A DNA stretch of 39,015 nucleotides from contig NZ_AYMQ01000108.1 in NCBI RefSeq assembly GCF_000633355.1, positions 1-39,015 of the forward strand. The letters are read 5' to 3'. This stretch comes from Serratia sp. H1w (GTDB taxonomy: Bacteria > Pseudomonadota > Gammaproteobacteria > Enterobacterales > Enterobacteriaceae). This document shows positions 26,390 to 34,982 of the stretch, piece by piece. Position 1 is the first letter of the stretch. Each line of letters begins with the position of its first letter. A model generated the notes under the pieces. The model ran no database searches. It was not told the origin of the DNA and was given only the letters and a program-made list of their open reading frames with translations. Made by a program: the position numbers and the translations under genes.

Positions 26390-27703
26390 TTATCTGGCCG
26401 CCGCCATCAAGGCTTCAATGGCATCAGCATCCTTCACCACGCTGGCGGTCAGATTTTCATTACCGTCTTGTGTGATCAGAATGTCATCTTCGATACGGAT
26501 GCCGATCCCGCGATACTCCTGCGGCACATCAGCATCCGGCGCAATATACAGACCAGGTTCAACCGTCAACACCATGCCAGGCTCCAGCACGCGATCGCGG
26601 CTCGCTGAACCATAGTGGCCAACGTCATGCACATCCAGCCCCAGCCAATGACTCAGGCCGTGCATAAAGAACGGACGGTGCGCCTGTTCGGCAAACAGCT
26701 GTTCCACGTCGCCTTTCATCACGCCCAGATCCACCAGCCCGGCGATCATGATGCGAACGACCTGATCGTTCACTTCGCGGATGCTGACGCCCGGTTTAAA
26801 CATTTCCAGCGCCTTGTCGATCGACGCCAGCACGATGTCGTACACCGCACGCTGCGGCTTGCTGAACTTGCCGTTCACCGGGAAGGTACGGGTGATATCC
26901 CCCGCATAGCCACGATATTCACAGCCAGCATCGATCAGCACCAGATCGCCGTCGCGCATTTCACATTCGTTTTCGGTGTAATGCAGGATGCAGCCATTTT
27001 CACCGCTGCCGACGATGGTGTTGTAAGACGGATAGCGGGCACCATGGCGGTTAAACTCGTGCAGGATCTCCCCTTCGAGCTGATATTCGAACATACCCGG
27101 GCGGCACTTCTGCATGGCACGGATATGTGCCAAAGCGCTGATCTCACCGGCACGGCGCATTACCGCCACCTCTTCCGCTGATTTGAACAGACGCATATCA
27201 TGCAGCCACGGGCGGTAATCCGTCATGGTTGCCGGTGCGGCCAGGTTCTGACGGAAGCCTTTACGCAGTTTATCCAATGCGCCGAACAGGATTTCATCGG
27301 CATAGGCATATTGCCCCTGCGCGTGATACACCACGTCCAGCCCGTTGAGCAGCAGGTGCAGTTGATCGTTGATTTCGTCGAAGGCCAGCGCGCGGTCTAC
27401 CCCCAGCTTGGCCGGAGCCGCATCTTGACCCAAACGGCGGCCAAACCAGATTTCTGCCGTCAGATCGCGTACGCGGTTGAACAGCACGCTGTGATTATGG
27501 GTTTCATCACTCTTCACCAGGATCAGCACCGCTTCCGGCTCGTTGAAGCCGGTCAGATACCAGAAATCGCTGTTCTGACGATAGGGGTACTCAGAGTCTG
27601 CGCTGCGTGTCGCTTCCGGTGCGGCGAAGATAACGGCCGCACTGCCCGCAGCCATCTGTGCCAACAATGCCTGACGGCGATTATGAAATTCCTGCTGGGT
27701 CAT
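26390..27703 (-). CDS. pepP: Xaa-Pro aminopeptidase PepP
   Basis: Dimanganese enzyme removing N-terminal residues that precede proline. The 437 residues (E. coli 441) have an N-terminal non-catalytic domain and a C-terminal pita-bread domain. The metal ligands lie in VLIDAGCEYRGYAGDITR (two Asp), HGLSHWLGLDVHDVG (His), TVEPGLYI (Glu) and RIEDDIL (Glu). The ATG at 27703 has CAGGAG five bases upstream. The frame is open for 95 codons further but overlaps ygfB. It is followed by ubiH after one base. Confidence 0.97.
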   Translation of the reverse strand: MTQQEFHNRRQALLAQMAAGSAAVIFAAPEATRSADSEYPYRQNSDFWYLTGFNEPEAVLILVKSDETHNHSVLFNRVRDLTAEIWFGRRLGQDAAPAKLGVDRALAFDEINDQLHLLLNGLDVVYHAQGQYAYADEILFGALDKLRKGFRQNLAAPATMTDYRPWLHDMRLFKSAEEVAVMRRAGEISALAHIRAMQKCRPGMFEYQLEGEILHEFNRHGARYPSYNTIVGSGENGCILHYTENECEMRDGDLVLIDAGCEYRGYAGDITRTFPVNGKFSKPQRAVYDIVLASIDKALEMFKPGVSIREVNDQVVRIMIAGLVDLGVMKGDVEQLFAEQAHRPFFMHGLSHWLGLDVHDVGHYGSASRDRVLEPGMVLTVEPGLYIAPDADVPQEYRGIGIRIEDDILITQDGNENLTASVVKDADAIEALMAAAR

Positions 27704-27791
27704 CACATCTCCTGAAATCGGTTTATGCCACCTTCTGAACGTCATCAGAGAGGGGTTATCAACGCTCTTGGCCAACGGACGGATCCAATGG

Positions 27792-28370
27792 TCAGTGCAA
27801 CGTCGGCCTTTTATTTTCCGGGGCCGTCGGTTTCTGGCGGGTAAATTCAGTATGGCAAAGCAGCGCGGCAACACGCACATACTCCACCACTTCTTCCAGC
27901 GACTGTTCCAGCTCTTCCTGGTCTTCGCCTTCGTCATAACCCAGTTGAGCGATATTACGCAGATCGTCGATCGCTTCGCCCACTTCATCTTTCACCTGCG
28001 CCAGCTTAGGCTGCATCATGCCCAACCCCAGCAGGAAGTGGTTTACCCAACCCGCCAAGGCATCCGCACGGTCAAACACGCTGACGGTTTCGCCTTCCGG
28101 CATCATCAGTTGGAACATGAATTCGTCATCTTCCAGCGTATCACGGGTGATTTCATGCAGTTGCTGTAACGGTAGGCTCAACGCCTGCGGGAAGGCAATG
28201 CCTTCGTTGGTCAGATCAAACACCAGGGTCTGCCAGCTGGCATCGCGGTTGCCGCCGCACAGCAGGCCACTGATCAATCCGTGCATCTCGGCTGCGGTCA
28301 AGGCAACCGCCTGCTGGTTAAGAGCCACGGTCAAAGATTGGTAACTTGGAAATGTATTCTGTATAGACAT
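27792..28370 (-). CDS. ygfB: YgfB family protein (UPF0149)
   Basis: A 192-residue acidic cytoplasmic protein of the YgfB/YecA family. In Pseudomonas aeruginosa a YgfB protein has been linked to beta-lactam resistance through AmpD regulation; in enterobacteria its role is unclear. Conserved blocks are [32 protein letters not shown] and [14 protein letters not shown] chose the second of two close in-frame ATGs ([11 protein letters not shown]), which matches E. coli. It heads the ygfB-pepP-ubiH-ubiI run and is divergent from zapA. Confidence 0.93.
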   Translation of the reverse strand: MSIQNTFPSYQSLTVALNQQAVALTAAEMHGLISGLLCGGNRDASWQTLVFDLTNEGIAFPQALSLPLQQLHEITRDTLEDDEFMFQLMMPEGETVSVFDRADALAGWVNHFLLGLGMMQPKLAQVKDEVGEAIDDLRNIAQLGYDEGEDQEELEQSLEEVVEYVRVAALLCHTEFTRQKPTAPENKRPTLH

Positions 28371-28569
28371 GCGCATTCGTCATCGTTGGCAGGATAAGTT
28401 CGTGTTATGCTACCACCAAGGTCCGTTGGTATACCAGTTGAGGCAACACCTCAGTGGCTAGTTATAATCAGCGCAGGCCGGGCAAACATACGGTAAATAC
28501 GCATTTTACATCTGTTTTTTGTCTGGTAAGGTTGGGCGCGGTAGATTACAACCAGGTACTGAAAAAGTG

Positions 28570-28598
28570 TTGAATCTTGGTACCGGGGTATATATAGT
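28570..28598 (+). promoter_or_regulatory. Candidate zapA promoter
   Basis: TTGAAT (28570-28575), a 17-base spacer, and TATAGT (28593-28598) would start transcription near 28605, giving a leader of about 60 bases. A second TATAAT at 28463-28468 with TTGAGG 19 bases upstream is a weaker alternative. Confidence 0.5.
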
Positions 28599-28665
28599 GG
28601 CGCCCGCTTCGGTGGCCCGGCAATGGCTGACCGGTGCTGGCGCGAAATTTAGGCAGGAAGGTGGC

Positions 28666-28995
28666 ATGTCTGCACAACCGGTAGATATTCAAATTTTTGG
28701 CCGATCGTTAAGAGTCAATTGCCCGCCAGAACAACAAGATGCGTTGAACATGGCAGCAGAAGATCTTAACCAACGGTTGCAAGATCTTAAAGTTCGCACT
28801 AGAGTCACAAATACAGAGCAACTCGTATTTATCGCGGCATTGAACGTCTGTCACGAACTTGCTCAAGAACGCTTGAAAACGCGTGACTATGCGGCCAATA
28901 TGGAACAACGAATTCGTATGCTGCAACAGACCATTGAACAAGCGCTGCTTGAACAGGGTCGCATCTCTGAACGTCAGGATGCACAATTTGAATAA
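28666..28995 (+). CDS. zapA: Cell division protein ZapA
   Basis: Bundles FtsZ protofilaments and stabilises the Z ring. The 109 residues comprise an N-terminal globular domain ([20 protein letters not shown]) and a long C-terminal coiled coil (about 60-105). The ATG at 28666 is preceded by AGGAAGG. The frame extends 49 codons upstream, but that part is not family-like and overlaps the promoter. 6S RNA follows 40 bases downstream, the conserved zapA-ssrS-fau order. Confidence 0.96.
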   Translation: MSAQPVDIQIFGRSLRVNCPPEQQDALNMAAEDLNQRLQDLKVRTRVTNTEQLVFIAALNVCHELAQERLKTRDYAANMEQRIRMLQQTIEQALLEQGRISERQDAQFE

Positions 28996-29035
28996 CTAAG
29001 TTGCTGGGGTTGAAGGCCCCGGCAATGAGTGAAAA

Positions 29036-29219
29036 ATTTCTCTGAGATGTTTGCCTGCGGGCCAGTCCCCTGAGCCGATATTTAGTACCAACAGAATGTG
29101 ATGATCCATGATCGGTGTGCATGCTCGGCCCGTCCGAGAAGCCTTAAGATTGTGACAGCACGTTCACCTTGAACCATGGGTTCAAGGGTTACAGCCTGCG
29201 ACGGCATCTCGGAGATCCC
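29036..29219 (+). ncRNA. ssrS: 6S RNA
   Basis: Global regulator that binds sigma-70 RNA polymerase and mimics an open promoter. The 5' end ATTTCTCTGAGATGTT and 3' end GGCATCTCGGAGATCCC pair to form the closing stem. Internal blocks GGGCCAGTCCCCTGAGCC, GCATGCTCGG, CCGTCCGAGAAGCCTTAA and CACCTTGAACCATGGGTTCA match E. coli 6S RNA closely; the length of 184 is the same. The middle part around 29095-29125 diverges. Ends are by alignment from memory, so accurate to a few bases. Confidence 0.96.
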
Positions 29220-29271
29220 TTCACCTGCGTTTTCAGTGTGTTAACTCATCACGACTCGCGGATCCAGCACA

Positions 29272-29880
29272 ATGTCCTTACATCCCCAGTTCGCTCAGCA
29301 ACGCCAACTCATCCGTAACGAAATACGTCAACGACGCCGTGCCTTAACGCCCGCTCAACAGCATGATTTTGCCCAGCAGATGGCCAACAATATTGCGCAG
29401 CATCCGCGTATTCAGGCAGCTCAATGCGTTGCGGCATTTCTCTCTTTTGACGGTGAACTGGATACCACCCCATTGATCGAACAGCTGTGGCAACTGGGCA
29501 AATCAGTTTATCTGCCCGTCTTGCATCCCTTCAGCCCCGGCAACCTGCTGTTCCTGCATTACACCGCGCAAACGCCGCTGGTGAGCAACCGCTTCAAGAT
29601 CCTCGAGCCTGCGCTCGATGTCCGTCACGTCTTGCCGGTATCACTGTTGGATGTGGTGTTGACGCCGCTGGTCGCCTTCGACTCGACAGGACAACGGCTG
29701 GGGATGGGGGGAGGATTTTACGATCGCACCTTGCAGCACTGGCAGCACGCCGGCCCCTATCCGATGGGGATTGCGCACGACTGCCAACGGGTTACCTCCT
29801 TGCCGGTGGAGCATTGGGATATTCCCCTGCCAGAGATCATTACCCCTTCGCAAACCTGGGCTTGGCCGACCTCCAGATAG
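29272..29880 (+). CDS. fau: 5-formyltetrahydrofolate cyclo-ligase
   Basis: ATP-dependent enzyme converting 5-formyltetrahydrofolate to 5,10-methenyltetrahydrofolate; also called ygfA. The 202 residues contain the basic N-terminal helix (RNEIRQRRRALTP), the folate-site segment SFDGELDT and the signature GMGGGFYDRTL (about 142-152). In E. coli it is co-transcribed with 6S RNA. Its folate role complements the GcvT and YgfZ genes in this window. A bidirectional terminator follows. Confidence 0.95.
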   Translation: MSLHPQFAQQRQLIRNEIRQRRRALTPAQQHDFAQQMANNIAQHPRIQAAQCVAAFLSFDGELDTTPLIEQLWQLGKSVYLPVLHPFSPGNLLFLHYTAQTPLVSNRFKILEPALDVRHVLPVSLLDVVLTPLVAFDSTGQRLGMGGGFYDRTLQHWQHAGPYPMGIAHDCQRVTSLPVEHWDIPLPEIITPSQTWAWPTSR

Positions 29881-29883
29881 CAA

Positions 29884-29914
29884 AAGGCCGGATTGCTCCG
29901 GCCTTGATGTTTTC
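29884..29914. terminator. Bidirectional terminator between fau and serA
   Basis: AAGGCCGGA (29884-29892), loop TTGC, TCCGGCCTT (29897-29905). On the plus strand GATGTTTT follows, and on the minus strand the stem runs into TTTTGC, so it can serve both convergent genes. Confidence 0.88.
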
Positions 29915-29927
29915 CGTTGGTTACCGA

Positions 29928-31166
29928 TTACAACAACAGGCGGGCACGGATGGTCCCTTCAATCGCTTTCATGCGCTGCAACGCCACTTCGGCACGTTCG
30001 GTTTCCGCTTCGATATCGATCACCACGTAGCCGATTTCCGAGCTGGTCTGCAGATACTGGGCCGCGATGTTCACCCCTTCTTCGGCGAAGATCTGGTTAA
30101 TCTGCGTCAGAATGCCTGGGCGATTTTCATGAATGTGCAGCAAACGGCTGGCGTTCGGACCATGGCCCGGCAGTGAAACCTCTGGGAAGTTGACCGCTGA
30201 CAGCGTAGAGCCGTTATCGGAATACTTGGCCAGCTTGCCAGCCACTTCATCACCGATATTCTCTTGCGCTTCCTGGGTTGAACCGCCGATATGCGGCGTC
30301 AACAGCACGTTGTCGAACTCGCACAGTGGGGAGTTGAACGGATCGGTGTTAGTTGCCGGCTCTTCCGGGAACACATCGATGGCCGCGCCGGCCAGATGAT
30401 CGCTCGCCAAAGCATTACACAGTGCCGGGATATCCACCACGGTTCCGCGTGAGGCGTTGATCAGGATCGCTCCTGGTTTCATCAGTGCCAACTCTTCGGC
30501 ACCGATCATGTTCTTGGTCGACAGGGTTTCCGGCACGTGCAGCGTGAGCACATCGCTCATATTGAGCAGATCGGACAGATGGCGCACCTGTTGAGCATTG
30601 CCCAGCGGCAGCTTGTTCTCGATGTCGTAGAAGAACACCTTCATCCCCAGGCCTTCCGCCAGGATGCCGAGCTGAGTCCCGATATGGCCGTAACCAATGA
30701 TCCCCAGTTTCTTGCCGCGTGCTTCATACGAGCCGACAGCCAGTTTTTCCCACTGGCCACGGTGGGCCTTGGCGTTGGCTTTTGGGATACCGCGCAGCAT
30801 CAGCAACAGTTCGCCCAGCACCATTTCGGCTACGGATCGAGTATTGGAGAAAGGTGCGTTAAACACCGGAACGCCGCGCTTGGTGGCCGCCTTCAAATCA
30901 ACCTGGTTGGTGCCGATACAGAAACAGCCCACCGCCACCAGTTTCTCTGCGGCCGCGAAGACTTCCTCGGACAGATGCGTACGCGATCGGATACCGACGA
31001 AGTGCGCATCACGGATGGATGCCTTCAACGCTTCGGTGTCTAACGCACCTTTATGGTATTCAATGTTGCTATATCCGGCAGCACGCAGGTTATCTACGGT
31101 GCTCTGATGGACCCCTTCTACCAACAGGAACTTAATCCTGTCCTTCTCCAATGATACTTTTGCCAT
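29928..31166 (-). CDS. serA: D-3-phosphoglycerate dehydrogenase
   Basis: First step of serine synthesis, oxidising 3-phosphoglycerate with NAD+, inhibited by serine. It has 412 residues (E. coli 410). The substrate-binding part is followed by the Rossmann motif GYGHIGTQLG (about 158-167). The catalytic Arg is in INASRGTVVD and the catalytic His in LTPHIGGSTQE. A C-terminal ACT domain (about 340-412, IHENRPGILTQIN) binds serine. The start MAKVSLEKD is conserved. It supplies serine and hence glycine for the gcv system. Confidence 0.97.
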   Translation of the reverse strand: MAKVSLEKDRIKFLLVEGVHQSTVDNLRAAGYSNIEYHKGALDTEALKASIRDAHFVGIRSRTHLSEEVFAAAEKLVAVGCFCIGTNQVDLKAATKRGVPVFNAPFSNTRSVAEMVLGELLLMLRGIPKANAKAHRGQWEKLAVGSYEARGKKLGIIGYGHIGTQLGILAEGLGMKVFFYDIENKLPLGNAQQVRHLSDLLNMSDVLTLHVPETLSTKNMIGAEELALMKPGAILINASRGTVVDIPALCNALASDHLAGAAIDVFPEEPATNTDPFNSPLCEFDNVLLTPHIGGSTQEAQENIGDEVAGKLAKYSDNGSTLSAVNFPEVSLPGHGPNASRLLHIHENRPGILTQINQIFAEEGVNIAAQYLQTSSEIGYVVIDIEAETERAEVALQRMKAIEGTIRARLLL

Positions 31167-31520
31167 TTACCCGACCCTATAAGCAGACTTCAGAAGCGGC
31201 TGTAACCCAAAATCAACAGCACATCCCTCCAACATAACAAAAATAACGCGCCCGGCAATACAAACGATTGCCTGGCCGTCAGCACAAGGATCAGTGATGT
31301 CGGTGGTTTCTGGTGGAAAATGCCATAGGGAAAGATTTAGGCAGAAGCTTAATGGAGGTTATGAAGGGAATGTGACATATGTCACCAAATTCGCCGATTT
31401 TGAGAAAAGATATTTTAGGACAAGAATTATTGGCAATACCCCTCACCCTAACCTTCTCCGACAGGGAGAGGGGACTAAACGTGCCACAGCTTACCAGCGG
31501 CACGTGCATTCAGGGGCCGG
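31167..31520. other. Intergenic region between serA and rpiA (354 bases)
   Basis: Holds the serA leader and a possible promoter: on the minus strand TTGCCG (31258-31253), a 16-base spacer, TATGTT (31236-31231), implying a start near 31224. It also holds a CCCTCTCCC-family repeat at 31439-31474 between the two genes. The rest shows no coding signal or clear terminator for rpiA. Both box matches are only moderate. Confidence 0.45.
31439..31474. repeat. CCCTCTCCC hairpin repeat (copy 4), between serA and rpiA
   Basis: CCCCTCACCCTAACCTTCTC then CGACAGGGAGAGGGGAC. The left arm carries CTTCTCC-G in place of CTCTCCC-A, so pairing is weaker than in copy 1. Confidence 0.75.
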
Positions 31521-32180
31521 TTATCTGACCACTTTTTTCACGCCATCTGGCGTACCGACCAGCGCAACGTCCGCGCCACGGTTGGCAAACAGGCCGACGG
31601 TCACCACACCGGCAATGCCGTTAATCTTGTTTTCCAGCGCGATGGCGTCGAGGATATCCAGGTTGTGCACATCCAGGATCACGTTGCCATTATCGGTCAA
31701 CACGTTCTGGCGGTATTCTGGCAGGCCGCCCAGCTTGACCAGCTCGCGCGCCACGTAGGAACGGGCCATCGGGATCACTTCTACCGGCAGTGGGAATTTA
31801 CCCAGCACGTCAACCTGCTTGGTGGAATCGACAATGCAGATAAACTGACGGGCAATGGCCGCAATGATCTTTTCACGGGTCAGGGCTGCGCCGCCGCCTT
31901 TGATCATCTGCATATGGCCGTTGATCTCATCGGCACCATCAACGTAGACATCCAACGAATCCACTTCATTGGTATCGAAAACGTGGATCCCCAGGCTTTT
32001 CAGCTTGGCGGTTGAAGCGTCTGAGCTGGATACCGCGCCTTCGATCTGGTGTTTGATCGAACCAAGTGCATCGATAAAGTGAGCCGCGGTAGAGCCGGTG
32101 CCCACGCCCACGATAGTGCCAGGTTTGACGAATTCCAATGCCGCCCAGCCTACCGCTTTTTTCAGTTCATCCTGAGTCAT
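31521..32180 (-). CDS. rpiA: Ribose-5-phosphate isomerase A
   Basis: Interconverts ribose 5-phosphate and ribulose 5-phosphate in the pentose phosphate pathway. The 219 residues match E. coli. The phosphate loop GTGSTAAHF is at 28-36, and catalytic residues Asp81, Asp84, Lys94 and Glu103 ([21 protein letters not shown]) are at the E. coli positions. It lies upstream of serA on the same strand and is divergent from argP, the conserved arrangement. Confidence 0.97.
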   Translation of the reverse strand: MTQDELKKAVGWAALEFVKPGTIVGVGTGSTAAHFIDALGSIKHQIEGAVSSSDASTAKLKSLGIHVFDTNEVDSLDVYVDGADEINGHMQMIKGGGAALTREKIIAAIARQFICIVDSTKQVDVLGKFPLPVEVIPMARSYVARELVKLGGLPEYRQNVLTDNGNVILDVHNLDILDAIALENKINGIAGVVTVGLFANRGADVALVGTPDGVKKVVR

Positions 32181-32216
32181 GATGTGTTCATTGCCTTTGT
32201 ACGAAAACGTGTGCGT

Positions 32217-32222
32217 ATTATA
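32217..32222 (-). promoter_or_regulatory. Candidate rpiA -10 box
   Basis: A perfect TATAAT on the minus strand, about 37 bases before the rpiA ATG. The -35 region is poor (TTGCTG with only a 14-base spacer), so the promoter call rests on the -10 and position. Confidence 0.45.
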
Positions 32223-32331
32223 AAGTAAATCATTGGCAGCAACTCAGGCGAAGCACACTTATTTAACCTGCCGCACATTTCTGGCCCTCCATGAGCGGTT
32301 CGATTTGCAAAGATGGCCGGGATTTTTTCCC

Positions 32332-32359
32332 CTGGCAAAGCGCAAAAATGTGGCATAGT
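32332..32359 (+). promoter_or_regulatory. Candidate argP promoter
   Basis: CTGGCA (32332-32337), a 16-base spacer and CATAGT (32354-32359), about 36 bases before the argP ATG. Both boxes match 4-5 of 6 consensus positions. Confidence 0.4.
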
Positions 32360-32395
32360 GCCTGAATCAATTTACTTTAAGGGATCTTCTCTCCG

Positions 32396-33289
32396 ATGAA
32401 ACGCCCAGACTATAGAACGCTGCAAGCGCTGGACGCGGTGATCCGTGAGCGTGGCTTTGAGCGCGCGGCACAAAAACTTTGCATCACCCAATCGGCGGTA
32501 TCCCAGCGCATTAAACAGTTGGAAAACCTGTTCGGCCAACCGCTGCTGGTACGTACCGTGCCACCACGCCCAACCGAGCAGGGTCAAAAACTGCTGGCCT
32601 TGCTGCATCAGGTCGAGCTGCTGGAAGAAGAATGGTTAGGGAATGACAATGGGGTCGATACGCCGCTTTTGCTGTCGCTGGCGGTCAACGCCGACAGCCT
32701 GGCAACCTGGCTGTTACCGGCGCTAAAACCGGTGCTGGCCGACTCCCCGGTGCGCCTGAACTTGCAGGTAGAAGACGAAACACGCACGCAGGAACGACTG
32801 CGACGGGGGGAAGTAGTAGGCGCGGTGAGTATCCAGCCGCAACCACTGCCGAGCTGCCTGGTCGATCGTTTGGGCGCGCTGGACTATCTGTTCGTCGCCT
32901 CGAAAGCCTTTGCCGATCGCTATTTCCCCAACGGCGTGACCCGTTCCGCCCTACTGAAGGCGCCGGCGGTGGCATTCGATCATCTCGACGATATGCATCA
33001 GGCATTTTTACAGCAGAACTTCGATCTCTCGCCGGGCAGCGTCCCCTGCCATATCGTTAACTCCTCTGAAGCTTTTGTGCAGTTGGCACGGCAAGGCACC
33101 ACCTGCTGTATGATCCCACACTTGCAGATTGAGAGAGAGCTGGCTAGCGGTGAGTTGATCGATCTGACTCCGGGCCTGTTCCAGCGCCGCATGCTGTTCT
33201 GGCACCGTTTTGCGCCGGAGAGCCGCATGATGCGTAAGGTGACCGATGCGCTGTTGTCGCATGGGCATCAGGTGTTAAGGCAGGATTAA
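32396..33289 (+). CDS. argP: LysR-type regulator ArgP (IciA)
   Basis: Transcription factor that activates argO with arginine and is inhibited by lysine; it also regulates dapB, lysA and others. The 297 residues have an N-terminal winged helix-turn-helix (about 1-60, [21 protein letters not shown]) and a periplasmic-binding-protein-like effector domain. The ATG follows AAGGGA. Its best-known target, argO, lies 3 kb downstream in this window across the Hcp island. Confidence 0.96.
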   Translation: MKRPDYRTLQALDAVIRERGFERAAQKLCITQSAVSQRIKQLENLFGQPLLVRTVPPRPTEQGQKLLALLHQVELLEEEWLGNDNGVDTPLLLSLAVNADSLATWLLPALKPVLADSPVRLNLQVEDETRTQERLRRGEVVGAVSIQPQPLPSCLVDRLGALDYLFVASKAFADRYFPNGVTRSALLKAPAVAFDHLDDMHQAFLQQNFDLSPGSVPCHIVNSSEAFVQLARQGTTCCMIPHLQIERELASGELIDLTPGLFQRRMLFWHRFAPESRMMRKVTDALLSHGHQVLRQD

Positions 33290-33312
33290 AGGCGCAGCGT
33301 GATGCCGCGCCT
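33290..33312. terminator. Weak hairpin between convergent argP and yggE
   Basis: AGGCGC (33290-33295), an 11-base loop region, GCGCCT (33307-33312). On the minus strand the stem is followed by TTAATCC, a poor T tract. It is the only stem in the 37-base gap. Confidence 0.4.
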
Positions 33313-33326
33313 GGGCAAGAGATTGC

Positions 33327-34058
33327 TTACTGCGCGGCGTTACGTTGCAGCTCGAACACCACATCCACCTGATCGTCAAAGTGAATGCTTTGCTGTTCGT
33401 AAGTTTGAGCGGCATCGGCTTGTGGTGCCGCAGAAGCGGCTTTAAACATGCGTGCTACCGGCATCGGTTGGTAGTTGGCTACGTGGTAGCGAATGCTGTA
33501 CACCGGCCCCAGCTTGGCCTTGAAGCCCTGCGCCAATGAAGCCGCTTGCTGAGTGGCGTTTTCAATCGCCTTTTGCCGCGCCTGCTCACGATAAACATCC
33601 GGGTTAGCCACCCCGAGTTCGACCGCACGGATCTCGTTCAAACCCGATTTCAGCGCACCATCCAATAGTTCGTTAAGCTTATCCAACTGACGCAACGTCA
33701 CCTGTACCTGACGCACAGCCTGGTAGCCTTTCAGCTGCGACTCGCCGGTCTTCAGATAGTCATATTCTGGTTGGGTACGCAGGTTGGCCGCGTTGATATC
33801 TTTCTTTTCGATACCGTTTTTTTGCAGGAAGTCGAAGTACTGCGCCACGCGCTCATCAACCTGTTTTTTCGCCTGGGCGGCATCTTTGGCAGAGACGCTG
33901 ACCTCGATTGCCAAAGTAGCAATATCTGGGGTGGCGTCTACGCTGGCTGTGCCAGAGGTGACCACGTGTGGGCCTTCAGGAACTTCTGCTGCCTGTAACG
34001 CCAGCGGTAACGTGCCTAATCCAATCATTGCGGCCATGGCCAATGCTTTAAGCTTCAC
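33327..34058 (-). CDS. yggE: Periplasmic oxidative stress protein YggE (SIMPL domain)
   Basis: A 243-residue protein with a signal peptide (about 1-23, ending LALQA) and one SIMPL/DUF541 domain, the BP26/OMP28 family. In E. coli YggE lowers intracellular reactive oxygen. The start is a GTG at 34058, supported by AAGGAG five bases upstream and by the signal peptide beginning directly after it. It is convergent with argP. In E. coli yggE lies next to argO; here an accessory island separates them. Confidence 0.93.
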   Translation of the reverse strand: MKLKALAMAAMIGLGTLPLALQAAEVPEGPHVVTSGTASVDATPDIATLAIEVSVSAKDAAQAKKQVDERVAQYFDFLQKNGIEKKDINAANLRTQPEYDYLKTGESQLKGYQAVRQVQVTLRQLDKLNELLDGALKSGLNEIRAVELGVANPDVYREQARQKAIENATQQAASLAQGFKAKLGPVYSIRYHVANYQPMPVARMFKAASAAPQADAAQTYEQQSIHFDDQVDVVFELQRNAAQ

Positions 34059-34488
34059 AGTGTCTCCTTAAATGACTCATTGCTTGTTCTCAAAGCTAAC
34101 ACATCCTGCCGCCCTTGGAATTCGGATTAGTGACAAAGGGTCGCGTTGTTCTGAAAAAATTGGACATCGCATCCCGGAAATTGTGTTTACTAGCAGGTTG
34201 GGAGCATACGCTCTGCGACAAACAAAGCAGCGCTTCCATCTACCGATTACGCAACTCACTTAAATTGCATAAATAATCCTCATCTTTCCATTGAACTCTC
34301 CCAGAGACTTTCCTAGAATCTGGTGCATAAAAAATAGTCACTACGCCAGCAAAAACCATCCATAACAAACTGGCGGTCATCCTTGTACGACTTTCGCCCG
34401 CTCGTCCACCAGTCGAATTAAGCTGTACCGAACTCACCCCGGCAAGGGATGGCCTTTCGGGGGAAAGCCACTTAAGGAGAAGGCTGAC
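34059..34488. other. Non-coding stretch between yggE and hcp (430 bases), left edge of the island
   Basis: No convincing gene is present. Short open frames on both strands (34072-34263 plus; 34240-34437 minus, with one possible membrane helix MTASLLWMVFAGVVTIFY) lack good ribosome binding sites and family matches. Composition is lower in GC than the flanking core genes. The last 50 bases form the hcp leader. Confidence 0.5.
34442..34480 (+). promoter_or_regulatory. hcp leader hairpin with three GGA motifs (possible CsrA target)
   Basis: GCAAGGGATGG (34442-34452) resembles the CsrA motif ACANGGAnG. It is followed by a stem GGCCTTTC/GAAAGCC with a GGGG loop (34451-34469) and the ribosome binding site AAGGAG (34474-34479). 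GGA occurs at 34447, 34462 and 34476. The stem and repeats are seen; CsrA control is inferred. Confidence 0.3.
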
Positions 34489-34968
34489 ATGGCAAATAAC
34501 ATCTATCTCACTATTAAGGGAAAAAAACAGGGGCTCATCTCAGCAGGATGCTGCACCCTTGATTCCATTGGAAATAAATACCAGATCGTGCATAAAGACC
34601 AAATCCTGGTTCTCCAGTTCGATCATGCCATCAGCCGCAGCCAGCACACCATCCATCACCCGATAAAATTCTGCAAACCCATCGACAAATCTTCCCCACT
34701 CTTTGGCATCGCCATCAGCAACAACGAAGAACTTGAGCTCCTGTTTGACTTTTACCGCACAACACAAACTGGAGCACAAGAAAAGTACTATTCCATCCAA
34801 CTGACTGGAGCGACTCTGAAAAACATCACGGTATCCTACCCGCATGCCCTAACCCATGCAGAAAACCAGCCCGAAGAAATGATTACAGTCGCCTACCAGA
34901 GCATTGACTGGAAACACCATATCGCCGGAACTGGCGGCTACAGCATCTGGGACGATCGCGTGTATTAA
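34489..34968 (+). CDS. hcp: Type VI secretion Hcp-family tube protein (orphan)
   Basis: Hcp forms hexameric rings that stack into the type VI secretion tube and can carry small effectors through its lumen. The 159-residue protein has the family hallmarks: MANNIYLTIKGKKQGLISAG at the start, ISRSQHTIHHPI, KPIDKSSPLFGIAISNNE, and the C-terminal HHIAGTGGYSIWDDRVY. There is no C-terminal effector extension. The ATG has AAGGAGAAGG upstream. No sheath, baseplate or VgrG genes are in the window, so it is an auxiliary copy depending on a main cluster elsewhere. A gap of 14 bases leads to the putative effector. Confidence 0.95.
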   Translation: MANNIYLTIKGKKQGLISAGCCTLDSIGNKYQIVHKDQILVLQFDHAISRSQHTIHHPIKFCKPIDKSSPLFGIAISNNEELELLFDFYRTTQTGAQEKYYSIQLTGATLKNITVSYPHALTHAENQPEEMITVAYQSIDWKHHIAGTGGYSIWDDRVY

Positions 34969-34982
34969 GAGGAAAGGAAGCT

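Noticed and set aside
28519-28665. 49-codon upstream extension of zapA
   Set aside because: It is in frame but covers the promoter boxes, and the family N-terminus begins exactly at 28666 behind a good ribosome binding site.
34072-34263. 63-residue plus-strand frame after yggE
   Set aside because: No ribosome binding site, low-complexity composition and no family resemblance.
34240-34437. Possible 65-residue minus-strand gene with one membrane helix upstream of hcp
   Set aside because: It needs a GTG start with a poor ribosome binding site, matches no family I know, and overlaps nothing that would support coding. It could be a decayed remnant of an earlier immunity gene, but there is no evidence.
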